From contig JADCRB010000021.1 in the NCBI GenBank assembly GCA_021464245.1, forward strand, positions 235,571-299,570: DNA of 64,000 nt, written 5' to 3'. Within the stretch, counting starts at the first letter, position 1, and the number at the start of each line of letters is the position of its first letter. Below, piece after piece: positions 1 through 13,432 of this stretch. This stretch comes from Carallia brachiata (taxonomy: Eukaryota; Streptophyta; Magnoliopsida; Malpighiales; Rhizophoraceae). The notes below the pieces were generated by a model, which worked only from the letters and a program-made list of their open reading frames with translations, had not been told where the DNA came from and made no database searches. Position numbers and translations under genes: made by a program.

Positions 1-87
1 TGCAGGACAACAAGGTTGCAAGTACTGTCAAGAAAATATATTCAATAATTATCAAGAAAAAAAGGGGACATGCCAATAAGCTCTGAA

Positions 88-1688
88 TTAATCTTTACCA
101 TCGCCAACATGTGCACCAGAATTAGAAATCAAAAGCTTCAGGAAGCCCAATTCCATTTCCAACTGATAGTTCTTCTGCTTCTCATTCTCCAAGTCCATTG
201 TCAGCATCTCATTTAATTGCACCAAATGGTCCTCTTTTGTCACGTCCCCTCCTAGCAGGCCAATAAGATTTGCAATCTTCTGTTTCTGATCATCCAAACT
301 CATCTTCAGCACAATTAAGCCCCCTAGCATTCTGTCCCTGTCAATATCCTCAACTCCAAGTCCTACCTCTTCAATTCCATGATCATAAGCATCACCCAGT
401 TGAGCCTCCACTCCGGGCTGTCCTGGAGAACTTAGACTTGACTCGCCTGAATCACCCGACTGATCACTGAACTCAATTTTCCTGTCTTGGATGATAGTTT
501 CGCCTCCAAAACGAACTTGTTTCACAACTGAATCATCTGTTGAGGCTAGAGGGAATACTGGGTCAAGCTCGAATCCGTCCTCATTGAAGTTCCATCCACT
601 AATCCTTCTAATCTTCACATTTTCACCCATCAATTCACCCCCAATACCCTCTTCCTCCTGTTCTTCTTCATTTCTGCCACTGCTATCGCTCATCCCATAC
701 AAAGCTTTCCTCTCTTTGAATCTTTCTTCAACACTAGGCAGCCCGAGCAACAAGTTCTTCGCCAAAAAGTCCAATCCTTTACAGTTCTTAAAGAAAGAAT
801 GCTTTAAAAGCTTCTCAGCAGAGGGCCTTTTTGAAGGGTCTTGATCAAGACAAGCAGCAATCATGTCCTTGAAAGACTTGGAGAACTTCTTGCACTTATC
901 TTTCTTGTGCTTCTCGTAATCAGAGAACCGAAACCGCTTTGTCATCTTCAAAAGCAAGGACTTTGAAGGAGGGAGGTGTGACAGAGGAGGGCAGCCATGT
1001 GCCAATTCCAGTGCAGTGATACCAAAAGACCATACGTCAGCCTTGAAGCTATACCCTGTATGTGAGTGAATAACCTCTGGAGCCATCCAATAAGGCGTCC
1101 CTGCAACATCAGTCAGCATCAACCTTGAAGAGCAAGAAGATTGGGCCCAACCCTGACCCGTATTCGACTCGTAAATCGAGGCTGATACGCCAAAGTCTGC
1201 CACCTTAACGTGCCCGACTGAATCAATAAGAATATTCCCAGCCTTGATGTCTCTATGTACATGGCCTTGATTATGAAGATATGTCAAGGCGTTAAGCGTT
1301 TCTTTGAGGGCCACAGCAATGCATGGCTCCGATAGACCGTCCGGGAAAGAGGAAGAAATTATGGATTGCAGAGAACCTCCAGACATGAAAGGCATAACCA
1401 CCCAAAGACGGCGGCCAACGGTGTGAAGGAACAATGAGCTTCAAGGATGTTTGGGTGCGAGAGCAGTGACATGGTCTTGATTTCACGTCTAATGTCATCG
1501 AAATCAGCCCGAGATTGATCAAGATCGATCGATTTGATTGCGACAACCGTGGAGTTAATGGGAATGCATATTGCCTTGTAAACTATGGCACTAACACCAA
1601 CACCAATCTCGTCCAAGATTCTATACGAACTCGACTCCAAAGGGTACTGAACCCTTTTGGTTTCTTGCTCTTTTTCTTGACCACCCAT
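88..1688 (-). CDS. BLUS1: BLUS1-like Ser/Thr protein kinase, frame broken once
   Basis: In Arabidopsis BLUS1 is a guard-cell STE20-like kinase phosphorylated by phototropins; it passes the blue-light signal toward the plasma-membrane proton pump and stomatal opening. The N-terminal part (ATG at 1688) has a glycine loop near residue 28 and the VAIK lysine near 52. After the break come HRDIKAGN (Asp near 146), DFG (near 164), [10 protein letters not shown] and the rest of the kinase fold. A C-terminal RRISGWNF block follows (Ser near 363), which I believe corresponds to the region of the phototropin-phosphorylated Ser348 of Arabidopsis. The end is acidic and coiled-coil-like. The whole is about 532 residues in one exon; the family is about 490 and also intronless. 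Seen: the frame moves by +2 near 1410-1430, at HCSFT | VGRRLWVV, where a CA/AC dinucleotide is repeated. Without that shift the kinase would be truncated. Identity is well supported; whether the locus is functional is unclear. Confidence 0.88.
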
Positions 1689-1743
1689 GAAGCCAGCTAG
1701 TTAGTTGAACGCTAACCTTGAAGAACTTAGGTTCTTCAAGAGA

Positions 1744-1750
1744 ATTTATA
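1744..1750 (-). promoter_or_regulatory. probable TATA box of the BLUS1-like gene
   Basis: The minus strand reads TATAAAT here, 56 bases upstream of the ATG. That would place transcription start near 1715-1720 and leave a leader of about 30 bases. Position and sequence fit a plant core promoter; nothing else confirms it. Confidence 0.5.
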
Positions 1751-4700
1751 GTGTTCTTGAACTGGGTTTTGAGTTTCCTGATTGCTTTTTAATGAATGGT
1801 GTCAGGCTTTCGTCGACGAAGATATGAGATAATTGGAAAAAAATAAAAAATAAAAAAGAAGAGGAAGTAGGTGGGTTTGTAGGTGGTTTTCTTGTGAGGT
1901 TCTTGACAAAGATGGACACACAGAAAGGCGATGCTATGCTTGAGAATGAGGAGATGCACGTGAACTGGTGGTTTGCATATATGAGAAAGAGAGTTGCAGA
2001 TGGGCGGTTTGATTTTTTCGCATTGAATAAATATGTTATATATATGTGTGCAGGGCCTTAGGGCTGCTTTGTAATTGTACGCATCTTCTTCATCTGGACC
2101 TGGAACATTGGAGACTCTCACTCTTCAGCATTGAACATATCCTCAATCCTAAGATAGCTTTTAGTACAGAAGAATTTGTTTCAATTGGATCATAATGTGC
2201 ATTATGAATGCGAGGAACAACAACATGATAGTTTAATTAATGAACTGGGCATATTATGCATTGGTTCAAATTTAAATTTGTTCATCATCGTATAAATAAT
2301 ATTTATTGTGAAGTAACGATATTAATTTTCGACTTATTAACACTTAAATCAACTGTGAAGAGATTTACATAAATCTTAATTGAGTCCTACAGTACTCAGA
2401 TTGTGAGTCTACTACGTGAAGAGAGTTGAATGAGATAATATGAAAATAGTAAGATATATTAGTCTCAATTTACTATTATGATCTGAAATTTTTTTTTTTT
2501 GTTAAAAAAATGAATGAGGGGATAAACATGTTCAATTCAATTGGGTTAGATTCTGGACCTCCGAGGAAACTTATTTGTTCAAGATGATTTTAAGAAACCA
2601 ACTTGCAATCCCATTACCCGCACTAGGTACATCAATTTGGACTTAATTTGTATTCTCATAAAGGCCATTCAAAAGAAGTGCTTCTCAGATTCACTTGAAA
2701 ATATGAATCTAGTTGATTACTTAACTGTACATTCAAGGCTTCATTGGGTATCATTACATATTTATGCCATTCTCTCCTTCCAATAAAATTATACGGCATT
2801 CCCGATTTTAATTACATTCAAATATGACACCTCTAAATTAAATTCCTAAATGGAACTGGTGAGTCTAACTTCACATATTGTAGTAAGAATGACATTTAAG
2901 GGTTGAGCGAAACGTTCCACCTTTATCTGGTCCCAGTGCAAAATTGCCAACCATGAAATCCTCGCTGCCAAGTAAATACGCCTTCTGGAGCAATCAAGCG
3001 TCTCTCCGACAGGGTTACTAAGAAAGGGTACTTTAAGGGCATAAAATACCACCAAATTTGATACTCAGGAACATAACTGGCTTCACATCTTGTCCTCCTG
3101 GTATCTTTCAACGAAACTAGTCAAATTCCGTTAGACGGTTGAATGGAGCCAATGCTCTGAAATTCAGCAGTCCATCTGGTTGCCTTCTGCTTAAGTATTG
3201 AAACAAAACGGAGGCAAAGCTCCAAGCTTGTAATGCGCCGGTGGGGAATCAAACTCACTAGAGCACAGATATAACTCAGTAATAATCCCAGGTCAAAAAT
3301 ATGTCGAACTGATCTCAAGCCCAATATTGGTATCCGTCAATGCATCACAAATCACAGAGACCACTTGCAAAACATAAAGTGAGCTTGTAGTTTGAATTAT
3401 TGTCAATCCTGACTATATTACATATACTAGGAGAATGCTTCCATGGCATTGCAAATAACTACTGATGGACAATTGGAGTGATCTGCAAAACAGCATTACA
3501 ATGTGTTCATAAAAGTAATTCTTAGTTACTAATTTTTGAAGACACAGAAAGCAGATCAACATACAGATTATGACAACTAGGATTATGTGCTACCTCTTGG
3601 AGCATCTTTTATACCCAGTGTCGCGCTGCACTATACAGCTGAAGAAATTGTCAAGTGCCTGCCAAATTCTAGCCTCTAAGAAGACTTGTCATATGGATAA
3701 CATAATCAAAAGGGGTCTACGCCAAATGTCTAAACTTTAGCATATATGTCTAAAGTTTACCACCAAATAGCAAACAAAACTCAAGAAAATTGTAGAGCCA
3801 ATCGACATATGAATCAGAGCAATTCTCCTTCTCTTGCATCCAGTAACTCACTGCAACCTTATTGTTCTCCGCTCTATCGTGTACCCTCGAACTTGCTCAG
3901 ACTTCCTTCGCATTGCCTCAACCATCTCCTCGGTCGAGTCAATTTTTTGCTTTGGCAAATGCACTTCCAAGTAATCAAACCAATCTGCAAGCTGTCATCT
4001 TCTCCCAATGCACTGTTTCGTTGCCATTCCCCAAGTTCTCTGCTCACCCATCTTTCCTCCTTTACCATCACTATATTGAACACAAGTTGCCCCATTCTCC
4101 ACATCTGCGCAATTCTCTTCTATGTCCAGTATCTCTGTCTTCACGTCAATTCCTCTTCCCTCATTTGCACTGTCATCAATTCTACTGTAAGTCCTTTTGC
4201 TCAACCTCTTCCATCGAATCTACTGCCAAATACAAAGGCTCCATTAGAACTTCGATCCCTACTTCTGCATAATGTGCAACTAAATTCAACAAAGTCAACG
4301 TAATCCTGATTCTTCACAGCCCTACTTGGAGCATTAACCCTGACATGATTACCCTGCTGCTGCCGTGCTGTCTCTGCCGGGCTCACATTCTCCGAATCTT
4401 CCACCTTCTGTGCAGTCCTATTCAAATCTCTAGCTTTGCTTGGCCCCCCCTCTCATCAGAGTCCCTGGAGCCACCGTGGCACTTTCCAAATCCTCTGGTT
4501 CTCCCTCGGTCTCTGCAATCCAATTTAAAACCCTACATTTCCTTTGCCACCCTTTTCTCTGATTCCCAGAAACCGCCGTATAATCCTCCGAATTCTCTGC
4601 CTAGCAGCTAGCACTTGCCCAGAGAGTGTCTTTGGATAAAAATAAGAAGACATTAAAGTGGATGTGAGCGCTAAGGGGGAGAAAAATTACATGCAAGAGA

Positions 4701-5180
4701 AAAAAAAAATGATGTGTATAAAAGTATTAATTTTATCTTCATAAAAAGATACTAGATATCATACAATAAAGTTATTCAGTACATGATAATCGATAATTTT
4801 TTTATAAATTTTGATATAATGACTTTAGCAGAGCATAAAGAAAATTAATATTTTTGCCTTCCACTTTCCTCTTCTTCCAAACATTTTTTAAGGACAAATA
4901 TTAACTTTTTTCTCTCTATTTTCCTCTCCCTCGCACCTTTTTGTTTCCTCCCTGTTAAAACTTGGAAATGTTTCATGCCAAATATTTTTCATTCCATAAT
5001 AATATTGTTTATTCTATGTCAGTTCAATTTCATTCCATTTTTTATTCCATATTAAAGGGATAGGAATAATGGCCAAGAGACTGCTCAAAAACTGCCTTTA
5101 AACAAGACCCTTCGGAAAACAAGCTGGAGGCATGAATGGACAAATGGAGATTTACCACAAGAATCGATTGATTCATGGAA
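1751..5180. other. intergenic DNA between the BLUS1-like and Agenet genes
   Basis: No gene is supported here. From 1751 to about 2850 I see only AT-rich promoter-like DNA. At 2850-3330 the minus strand has short coding-like stretches broken by stops. At 3750-4610 the minus strand has three overlapping reading-frame pieces rich in charged residues that look like a decayed coding sequence, with no domain I recognise. From 4620 to 5040 the DNA is AT-rich and featureless. Confidence 0.5.
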
Positions 5181-5560
5181 CTCATACAAAAACAGAAGCC
5201 CCACGCCACGTTTGAGATGTGGCAGATATAATTCCACTTTCTGTACAAGCTTCTTTACAAGTTTGTGGCTGATGTAGCAACAAAAAATTGATCAGTCTTT
5301 CCTGCTCCAAAGCAACGCGGAGTTGTGCAGCAAGAAAGGAAACTAATGCAGAGCTCCTATCTTCCAAAATTGTCAATGCATGTGCAAATAGAATGAACAG
5401 CAGCACCGTGGGAAGTACTTGGTCCGCATGCCAAAATGTGCAGAATTAGAGTCAGACAAAACAAGCATATCGAAGACAATGAAAAGAACTGGCTTGACAT
5501 AAGTAGCAGCCACAGGAACCTACACAGGAACCAGCAAAATACAGTTAGAAAAATGTCCAT
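5181..5560 (-). other. coding-like DNA downstream of the Agenet gene, possibly its 3' UTR
   Basis: Directly after the Agenet stop codon the minus strand keeps a coding-like texture. One stretch at 5182-5406 reads ALVSFLAAQLRVALEQERL and is helix-like. A possible splice acceptor (TGTGTAG followed by GTTCCTG) lies near 5520. This could be a spliced 3' UTR, an alternative last exon, or a remnant. I cannot assign a family. Confidence 0.25.
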
Positions 5561-5627
5561 AATTTTGAAACTCCAGTTGAAAGCAAAGGTGACGTTTATT
5601 ATATAACCTTACCTTTCCAAAACCTAT

Positions 5628-8600
5628 TCATTTTGGTGTGGGTACTGGACGGTGTTCAACAAACTTCCATGAGGGTTGTATGTGATCTGAAGAAGGCATT
5701 CCGGATTCTAAGATGCCCCTAATCCATTTAACCTTGTTCACAAGTTCTTCCAAATCCACAATTGCAGTTTCCAGGTTATCAGTGCACACAGAATCCTGTG
5801 TACTGCTCCTAGTTCTCATCTTCTTCAAGGGACACTTATCATGGCCACTGTCTTTCTTACCAGCATTTTCTGCTTCTTCAAATGATCTGACATGCGAGCT
5901 TGAAACACTATCTGAGCCACTTTTTTTGCCCAAGGCCTTGTCTGTTGCATCCAATTCAATATTTAGTTCAAGTGTCTGGGTGTCTCTAGGTACAGTAGTC
6001 TTCAAAGGCCTTGCCACATGCTGTGATCTGTCCAGTTCTCCTGCTCTAGTTTGAATGTCCTTTCTTCTTTCCTCAAGAGTAAAAGCCATCGCGCTTGTAG
6101 ATCCTCCTGCAATTGCGAACTCCCATTTCAAGCAACTTTATCTTACAATCTAGTTACTACAAACAAAATATTCAGTACATCGCATCAAAAGCACATACAT
6201 GAAGAAAAGCTAACCAACCATTTTTAACAACTAAGGCCTTCAGTTGTATAAACCCCACATTGGTATATATAAACACAAGGCCTGGCTAATAATATGGCCT
6301 TTATCATTTATTTGACACCTCTATAACAAATCAAAATCAATATTAGAACACTGAACCTTGTGACTTTTATTTCACAACAAGAACTGTAATCTTAGGGGTA
6401 ACATGTTCCAATTCAGTGCATACTGACAAATTAAGCAAAATCCCCCCAGTTCCACACAAATTTACACGACATCACACCACTAAAACTAAACCAAGACTGT
6501 TTCCATAAATCTATAATACCATGTTTCTTAACACCACCCTACCTAGGTAATAATCACACACAAATAAACAAAAACTTTGCTATACTTGCTTAATTATGAT
6601 GGTACATAGCAGGATTTGGAAATTCTCATTAATTGTGAAATCCTCCTAAACAATTCAATTTGCCAACATTAAAGAGGCTTTTGTAAGCAATCGCTGTGGC
6701 TAAAACAGATTTAATGGTTGAACTTGGAAAATTGTTCTCCAACTACCCAGTATACAAGGGACATACATCAGCAACTTATTTACATGACATCAGCCCAAAG
6801 CCAACAGAAACTGAAGAAAACAAGGATGATATAGGATATATAAGCATAACCAACTGCAACAATATGTTTGCAGACTCCTTACCTTCATTCACAGGCTTAA
6901 ACAAGCGAGCACAGGGACGACAATTCTGACTCCCCTGTAATTAAAGCATAGGACGATGTTACATCAGAGAAACATTAAAAAAACAAAAAAAAACAAAAAG
7001 ATTGAAAGAAAACTATAACGCTTCATTCATGTCAAGACCGTGAAAGAAATTGTCAACAATACAACTTCAAGTAAAAGGTACACATTGTCACAATGGATTT
7101 TTGCATTACATTAAAGTTCAACTCTTAGTAGATAAATCTGAAATATTGACTCCAAAATCACAGGAGAAATGGTGAGAGGCCTCTAAGAATTTTAAAATAT
7201 ATATACATGAAGTTTTAATGCTCCAGACAAGGGAATCTGGTTGCAACCACAGTTCTTTGCAAATGAATGAGTGGAATATAGGTCCCATGCCAGCAGTGTC
7301 ATCTGAAAAGACTCGATTTCAAGCTGGACAGAGAAAAGATAAAAAGAACAGAAAAGATGGCCTAGTGATCAATAATTAATGAGAAAGGCCAGAGTATGTG
7401 AAATGGCTGTCAAGTACGAACTCTATTTTTATTGAAAACTACCTGTTGGAAAGAAGATAAATAATATGTAATTCCTTAAAGCATACCCATATTATTCCTT
7501 CATCATTATTTATTTACTTATTTTGCTAGATTATTCTACACGAGATGTGTTATCATTCCTCCGACAAGAAAATATTGACTCCAAAATCACAGGAGAAATG
7601 GCGAGAGGCCTCTAGAATTTAAATATATATATATACATGAAGTTTTAATGCTCCAGACAAGGGAATCTGGTTGCAACCACAGTTCTTTGCAAATGAATGA
7701 GTGGAATATAGGTCCAATGCCAGCAGTGTCATCTGAAAAGACTCGATTTCAAGCTGGACAGAGAAAAGATAAAAAGAACAGCAAAGATGGCCTAGTGATC
7801 AATAATAAATGAGAAAGGCCAGAGTATGTGAAATGGCTGTCAAGTACACACTCTATTTTTATTGAAAACTACCCCTTGGAAAGAAGATAAATAACATGCA
7901 ATTCCTTAGAGCATACCCATATTGTCCCTTCATCATTGTTTATTTATTGCCAGGTTATTCTACAAGATGTGTTATTATTCCTGCTACAAGAATTTCAGTG
8001 TCCTACAAACATGAAAGGGAAATAAAGAAACAAAGCAGCAGCAAAATTGAATGAAAAGAAAATTTGAACTATAAACGGGAAATACTAACTGCTTAGATGC
8101 ATTAAACTCTCTAAGGCTGATGTCCACTGTAGTCTACACTATCAAATTTTCTTTATAGATGTAATAAGCGTTATATGCCCACCTTCCTTTATTAGCACAT
8201 CTATTACTACTTGCATACTACATTTAAGCAAGAAATTCATGAAAACATGGAATCGTGTCGCTATAGGGACATGGTCTTTGCAATCAAGCATCAGATTAGA
8301 CGACGGGGAAAACCAGAAAAGAGAACAAGGCTAGACATATGGTCAATTACCTTGGAAGTAGGCACAGTCCAACCATGTTCTAAAGACCAATTCATGGATG
8401 GCCGCAAGTCCTCAACAAAAGCTTCATAAGACGATCCCTCACCCAGAGGAGGTGGCAGCAAATCAATCTACATTGAAAAAAATTAGAGTGACTCACTAGC
8501 AGCAACTTGCAACCTCAGATTTAAAAGATACAGAAAGGTTTATTAGCAGAGTAAGTGTAAGCCCCCCCAAAGGAATATAAAATTATAACAACAAAAGAAT

Positions 8601-11600
8601 AATTTTTCGATCCCCGACAATGTCAGATCCTCCTTATAAGATAAGGACTGAACATAACCATTTCCAGCCTTCATCCTTAAGGTACAATCTAAATTAGATG
8701 CAGTGCAAAGGGCCCAAGACAACCTCCTTATTCATCAGACCAACAAATTCTGTGCATCAAGATGTGGAAACCAGTTTGCCCAAAAGTAGACTGTTCCCAG
8801 GGTCTGTTGGCACTTTTATTACCACAACCATTTTTACGGGATTTAAGATATGGCCACTAGGATGATTGGTTCTTTGGGGAACAACAAAGTGAATGTTCTA
8901 AAAAATATGAAGCGCTCTCTCAGAAGGATTTTGCTCGTGCGTTTCACAACTCAATCAAATGAACTACCAAAGAATTAAACATTGCATAACCATAAGATCT
9001 TCAAATGACTTGCACATACATGTCTAATGAACATAGAGAGACACCAACAAACAAGGAGGTTATAGTCCCTATAATTTCATATTAGAAGAAAATAGCCAAA
9101 TATATTACCTGAAACCTTTTCTCTCCTAATTCTTCCATTAGCTTCCCAGACCAATAACAGCCATCAGTCCACCAATCTACCAAATCTCCTACCTTCCACA
9201 CATCATCAACAACAACTACCACCTCCGAGATAGTTTTGGAATTAGGCAATTGACTTTCACGATAGACAGGAGGGAAGCAAGGGCGCAGCATCAATTCTTT
9301 GTTTTTCTTGTGTCTGTCACGCTTTTGATATAACCTAGTCCGTCGCACCTCTGACATAAGAGAACACAATAAGAAACAATGAAAATATAGGAATAGTGAT
9401 AAAAGACCACATCGTCCAATGTATAACCTGTCTTGCTATATAGAAAGTTTGCATTTAATATATGAGGAATTAGAAATTTCTATTAAGAAAGCATATGAAA
9501 TGGTTCTTAATCAGTTTAAGAGCCCAATAATATAATGTTAGCAGACTATTACATAACCTAGAAGAAATATATTAGAGCAAATCACACATGTGAAAGCAGT
9601 CTTTGTGAAACTCTATATCCCCATGGCCTGTATTTATTTGTATAAAAGTTGCAAAAGACAACTGGAAACGTTTAAAAATACTAAAGTATGTGATTATCAG
9701 GCCTTTTCATATTCCTTTTTTAATTTTGTTCCTGGAAGAGAGAATAGGCAATCACTACTAAATCATGAAATATCATATTTGTATCATATAACATTCAAAC
9801 ACAACAACTTGTCTATGACACACTAAGCCTTGATGAATTTTTAAAATTATATGACATGACAGATTTTTGGTTTGTAGTTTTTAAAGATAAAATATGAAAT
9901 CATTGGGTGCACAAAAAATGAGTTATTTTAAAATGAAAATCAGACGTAACAAATCTAGATGATTTGAAAGCAAGACATCGATGCAAGACAATGAGGGGAA
10001 AAATTATATGGATAGAATTTAAGTTCATAGGGTTCAAATTATAGGCTCAGATCTGAATGTGGTGACGCATATATAGCAGGTATGGTAGAAATTGAAAGGA
10101 TACTATAAGCAATGCATATATAGAGTTAAAAGATTACTAGAATCACAAGTAGTACTACTATAATCAATCCAGCAGAGTTTGGAAATCACAGTAGGGGCAA
10201 AGAAAGCATCACTCTATAGCTACAAACCTTGACATCCAAAGTCCACTAGTGACATCATCCACCTCTGAAAATATTACATGAAAATTCTTCACACTACTAG
10301 TTCTTGTAGATGGGGACTTTTTAACAAGTTAACAAAAACAAATAAACTCTAATAAGAAAACCAAATATATACTACTACTTTAAAGCAAATAAGACCACTA
10401 AACCTCATAAAAAGAAAAAAACCTCACCATCCTATGAATTAAAATAAGTAACCCCTTTTGCTAATATATTAGAACAATTTATCCAACACCTATTTGCTAG
10501 ATTAGGTCTGCATCATTCTCCTAATATCGAGAGGAAAGCTTGTTAGCTTGTTATTTCAAGAAGGTATCAATTGGCTCATCAACTAATCCTTCATCCAAAG
10601 GATCACCAACGTCAGGTTCACACTTACTCTTCACACTCTTAGCCCTTTTCCTCACACACCATATGCAAGCTTTTATTAGGACAAAGACAATTATGACCAG
10701 AATGACCCCTTTACAAAATCTAATGCAATTTATCCTTTGTTTGGATAACAAGGTAACAGTAGGGGGGAAGAGGAAAATTTTTCATCCTCTCTTGTGATTG
10801 GCAAAGAGTAACAGGAATCGGGAAATTAAAAATTTCTCGTTTAAATGGTGGAAAATTTATGTCCTTGTAGAAAATTTATGACCTTGTTTTAAAATAGGAG
10901 TAATAGAATTCTATAGGTAGATTCCTCTTTTTGCTATTGTTTTCTCTTTATGTCCTTGTGGTCCCTTTTCTTCTGTTTTCCTTGCTTTCCATTTTTTTAT
11001 TATCGATCTACCCTGATTTTCTTCATACATTCCTTCCTCATATTTAAAACAGGAAAATTTCTATCTTGTCTTAAAGTACTAAAGTTCCTCTTTTGTTTCC
11101 TTAAGAACTCAAAACTTCTATTTGGTTTTCTTAAAACACTAAAGCTCTCTTCTGTTAAAACACAAAAACTTTCTCAGGGCAACAGGCGTCTCACAAACAT
11201 AAAAATTCCTTTAATTTTCGCTATGCATGCTTAAGAGTGCCTTGCGCCTGTCTCTTAAGCGCGTTAAAAGCGTGCCTAAGCAACACCCAAGGCAAGGCGC
11301 CTCTCCTAGGGCATAAAAAGCCCCAAGGCCATGGCACCTTGCGCTTTGAACCTTAGGCGTACTTTTAACTTTGCTGTTGAGAATGTGTGGAAAGTAAAAA
11401 GAAATAAAATAATGTGTATTGTAACACTAATTTTATGTCCAAAAGGAAAAATAAAATAAAAAAGTAAAATAAAGGCATAAAAGTAATTTTACCCCTAGCA
11501 AAAAAAAAACAAAAAGAAAAATTGCCCCGGCAGGGCAAGCAGCCCATTCCCACCTTTTTTTTTTTCTTTCCTCCCTCCCTGCCAAACAAACTCCCTCCCC

Positions 11601-13399
11601 CTTTTCCACCTAAATTCCTTGCTCCCTCCCTCTTTTCCACTCTCCCAAGCAAATGCTTAGAGTATGAGGACATTGATGGGAGGGAATTCACAAATACCAA
11701 AGAATTGAAAAATTTTTTCAAAGGAAAGAGGAGAAACGTTGACCAAGAACAAGATCATTTTAAATTCCAAGGATTTGAAATCCATGAAACAATATAAATC
11801 CAAGGACATCAACCTTTAGAGTAATGTACTTGTTGGAAGGCTTCTCATTGATTGCAATTGTGAGTATTTTGCAAAAACTACATAAATTTGCTCGTGGACT
11901 TATAACCCAAGACAATATTACGTGCACCTCAACTCAAGAGTAAACTTACTTTCATCTGGAAAGTCATAATATTCTAACGCGTACTCCAACACATCTTTCT
12001 GACGAACCTCCAATATCTGGAAAGGGCACATTTTTGTACAAGATATGTTAACTCGACAACCATGAAACCAAAAGATAATCCAAAGGAAAGAAAACATCAA
12101 ATCTTAAATAACAGGAAGAAGCAAAATTTACAAATATAGCATTTTTCCAAAGAATGAAAAACCATATCGACGAGTTACCAAAATGAGAATGTCAAGAAGT
12201 AATACAACTGAAAATAGCGTAAGTGGATGCAAATCTTAATAAGCTTTGTTCAGGGTCTACCCGTCGAAAATGGCCCAAGCTATAATTTTGTCCTTGTGCC
12301 TTCTAAGGTGACTTTGTTTTTTTTGACAAAATAAGTTAAATTTCTCCTTTATAACTATAGACAAAATAACACTGTCACCAATTTTTTCTTGAAAAGGGAA
12401 TATAGTCTTGATTATTAAAAAGTACAATGCCAAAAAATTCCAATAGAGAATCTCTACCCTATACAATGCCAAAAAGGTATACAATGCCAATAGATAAAAG
12501 TCACCATACAATTTTCCTTTTCACTATTTTTTTCTTGATTTCATACCCATAGAAAATCTGTACACACTCCCTCAAGATTTATGAGAAAGTGTGACAAACG
12601 AAGTTATGAGAAAGAAAAATGTGAGAAAATAAAGTTTTTTGGATTGATGAGAAAGTTATAAAAAATAAGATGATAAGAAAGAAATTTATGAGAGAAAAAG
12701 TTACGAGAAAAAAATTATTTGTATTGATGAGAAAGTTGTAAGAAAAAAAATGATGGAGAAAAAAATAAATAGCAATTTGTGAGAGAAAAAGTTGTGAGAA
12801 AAAAACATTATTTGGATTGATGAGAAAGTTGTGAAAAAATGATGTGTAATGATGGTGTTTAATTTTCTAATTCTTTTCTTTTTCAATAGTTTTCTTACAA
12901 ACCAAACAAAGCATTAAGTTTCCAAAATGATCCTTGACACCAATGAACACCACAAATTCGTCAATAATGTAACATAAGATCCACATGACATTTAGTTCTA
13001 AATATAACAATAATATCGTGAACTTAAATTTAGTTCTAAATCTAGTGCGTTGTTAGTAGGATTTTTTGAAAACTATTAAACCACTTATGTTTGCATGTCA
13101 GCATCGCATTAAAAGCCATATGACATGCCACATGGAGCCTTGCAGCACCCAACAAATCAAAAAAAAAAGAGACTAAGGGCTGCGGGGCTTCAGCCTTCAA
13201 ATCAGTGACATGCTATGGGGCTTCAACCTTCAAATCAATGTTTTCAAAGGTGCTAGGCATTACAAAGCGCCAAGGGCTCTTGGAGCCTAGGCGCAAGGTG
13301 CAAGGCGCAGGTGCACGCTCGAGCGAAATAAGGCGGGCTTTCACAAAATAATAAAAACAGTTAAAAGAGGCATAAAAGCAACCTTAAAAAAGTAAATAA

Positions 13400-13432
<33 letters not shown>

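Noticed and set aside
270..844. Plus-strand frames inside the BLUS1-like gene
   Set aside because: They are antisense shadows of a recognisable kinase.
1789..2121. Minus-strand 110-residue frame upstream of BLUS1
   Set aside because: Low-complexity, upstream of the likely TATA box, no domain.
10551..10751. Minus-strand 66-residue frame with a hydrophobic segment
   Set aside because: Inside a repeat-rich Agenet intron; the membrane-like stretch comes from AT-rich sequence and nothing supports expression.
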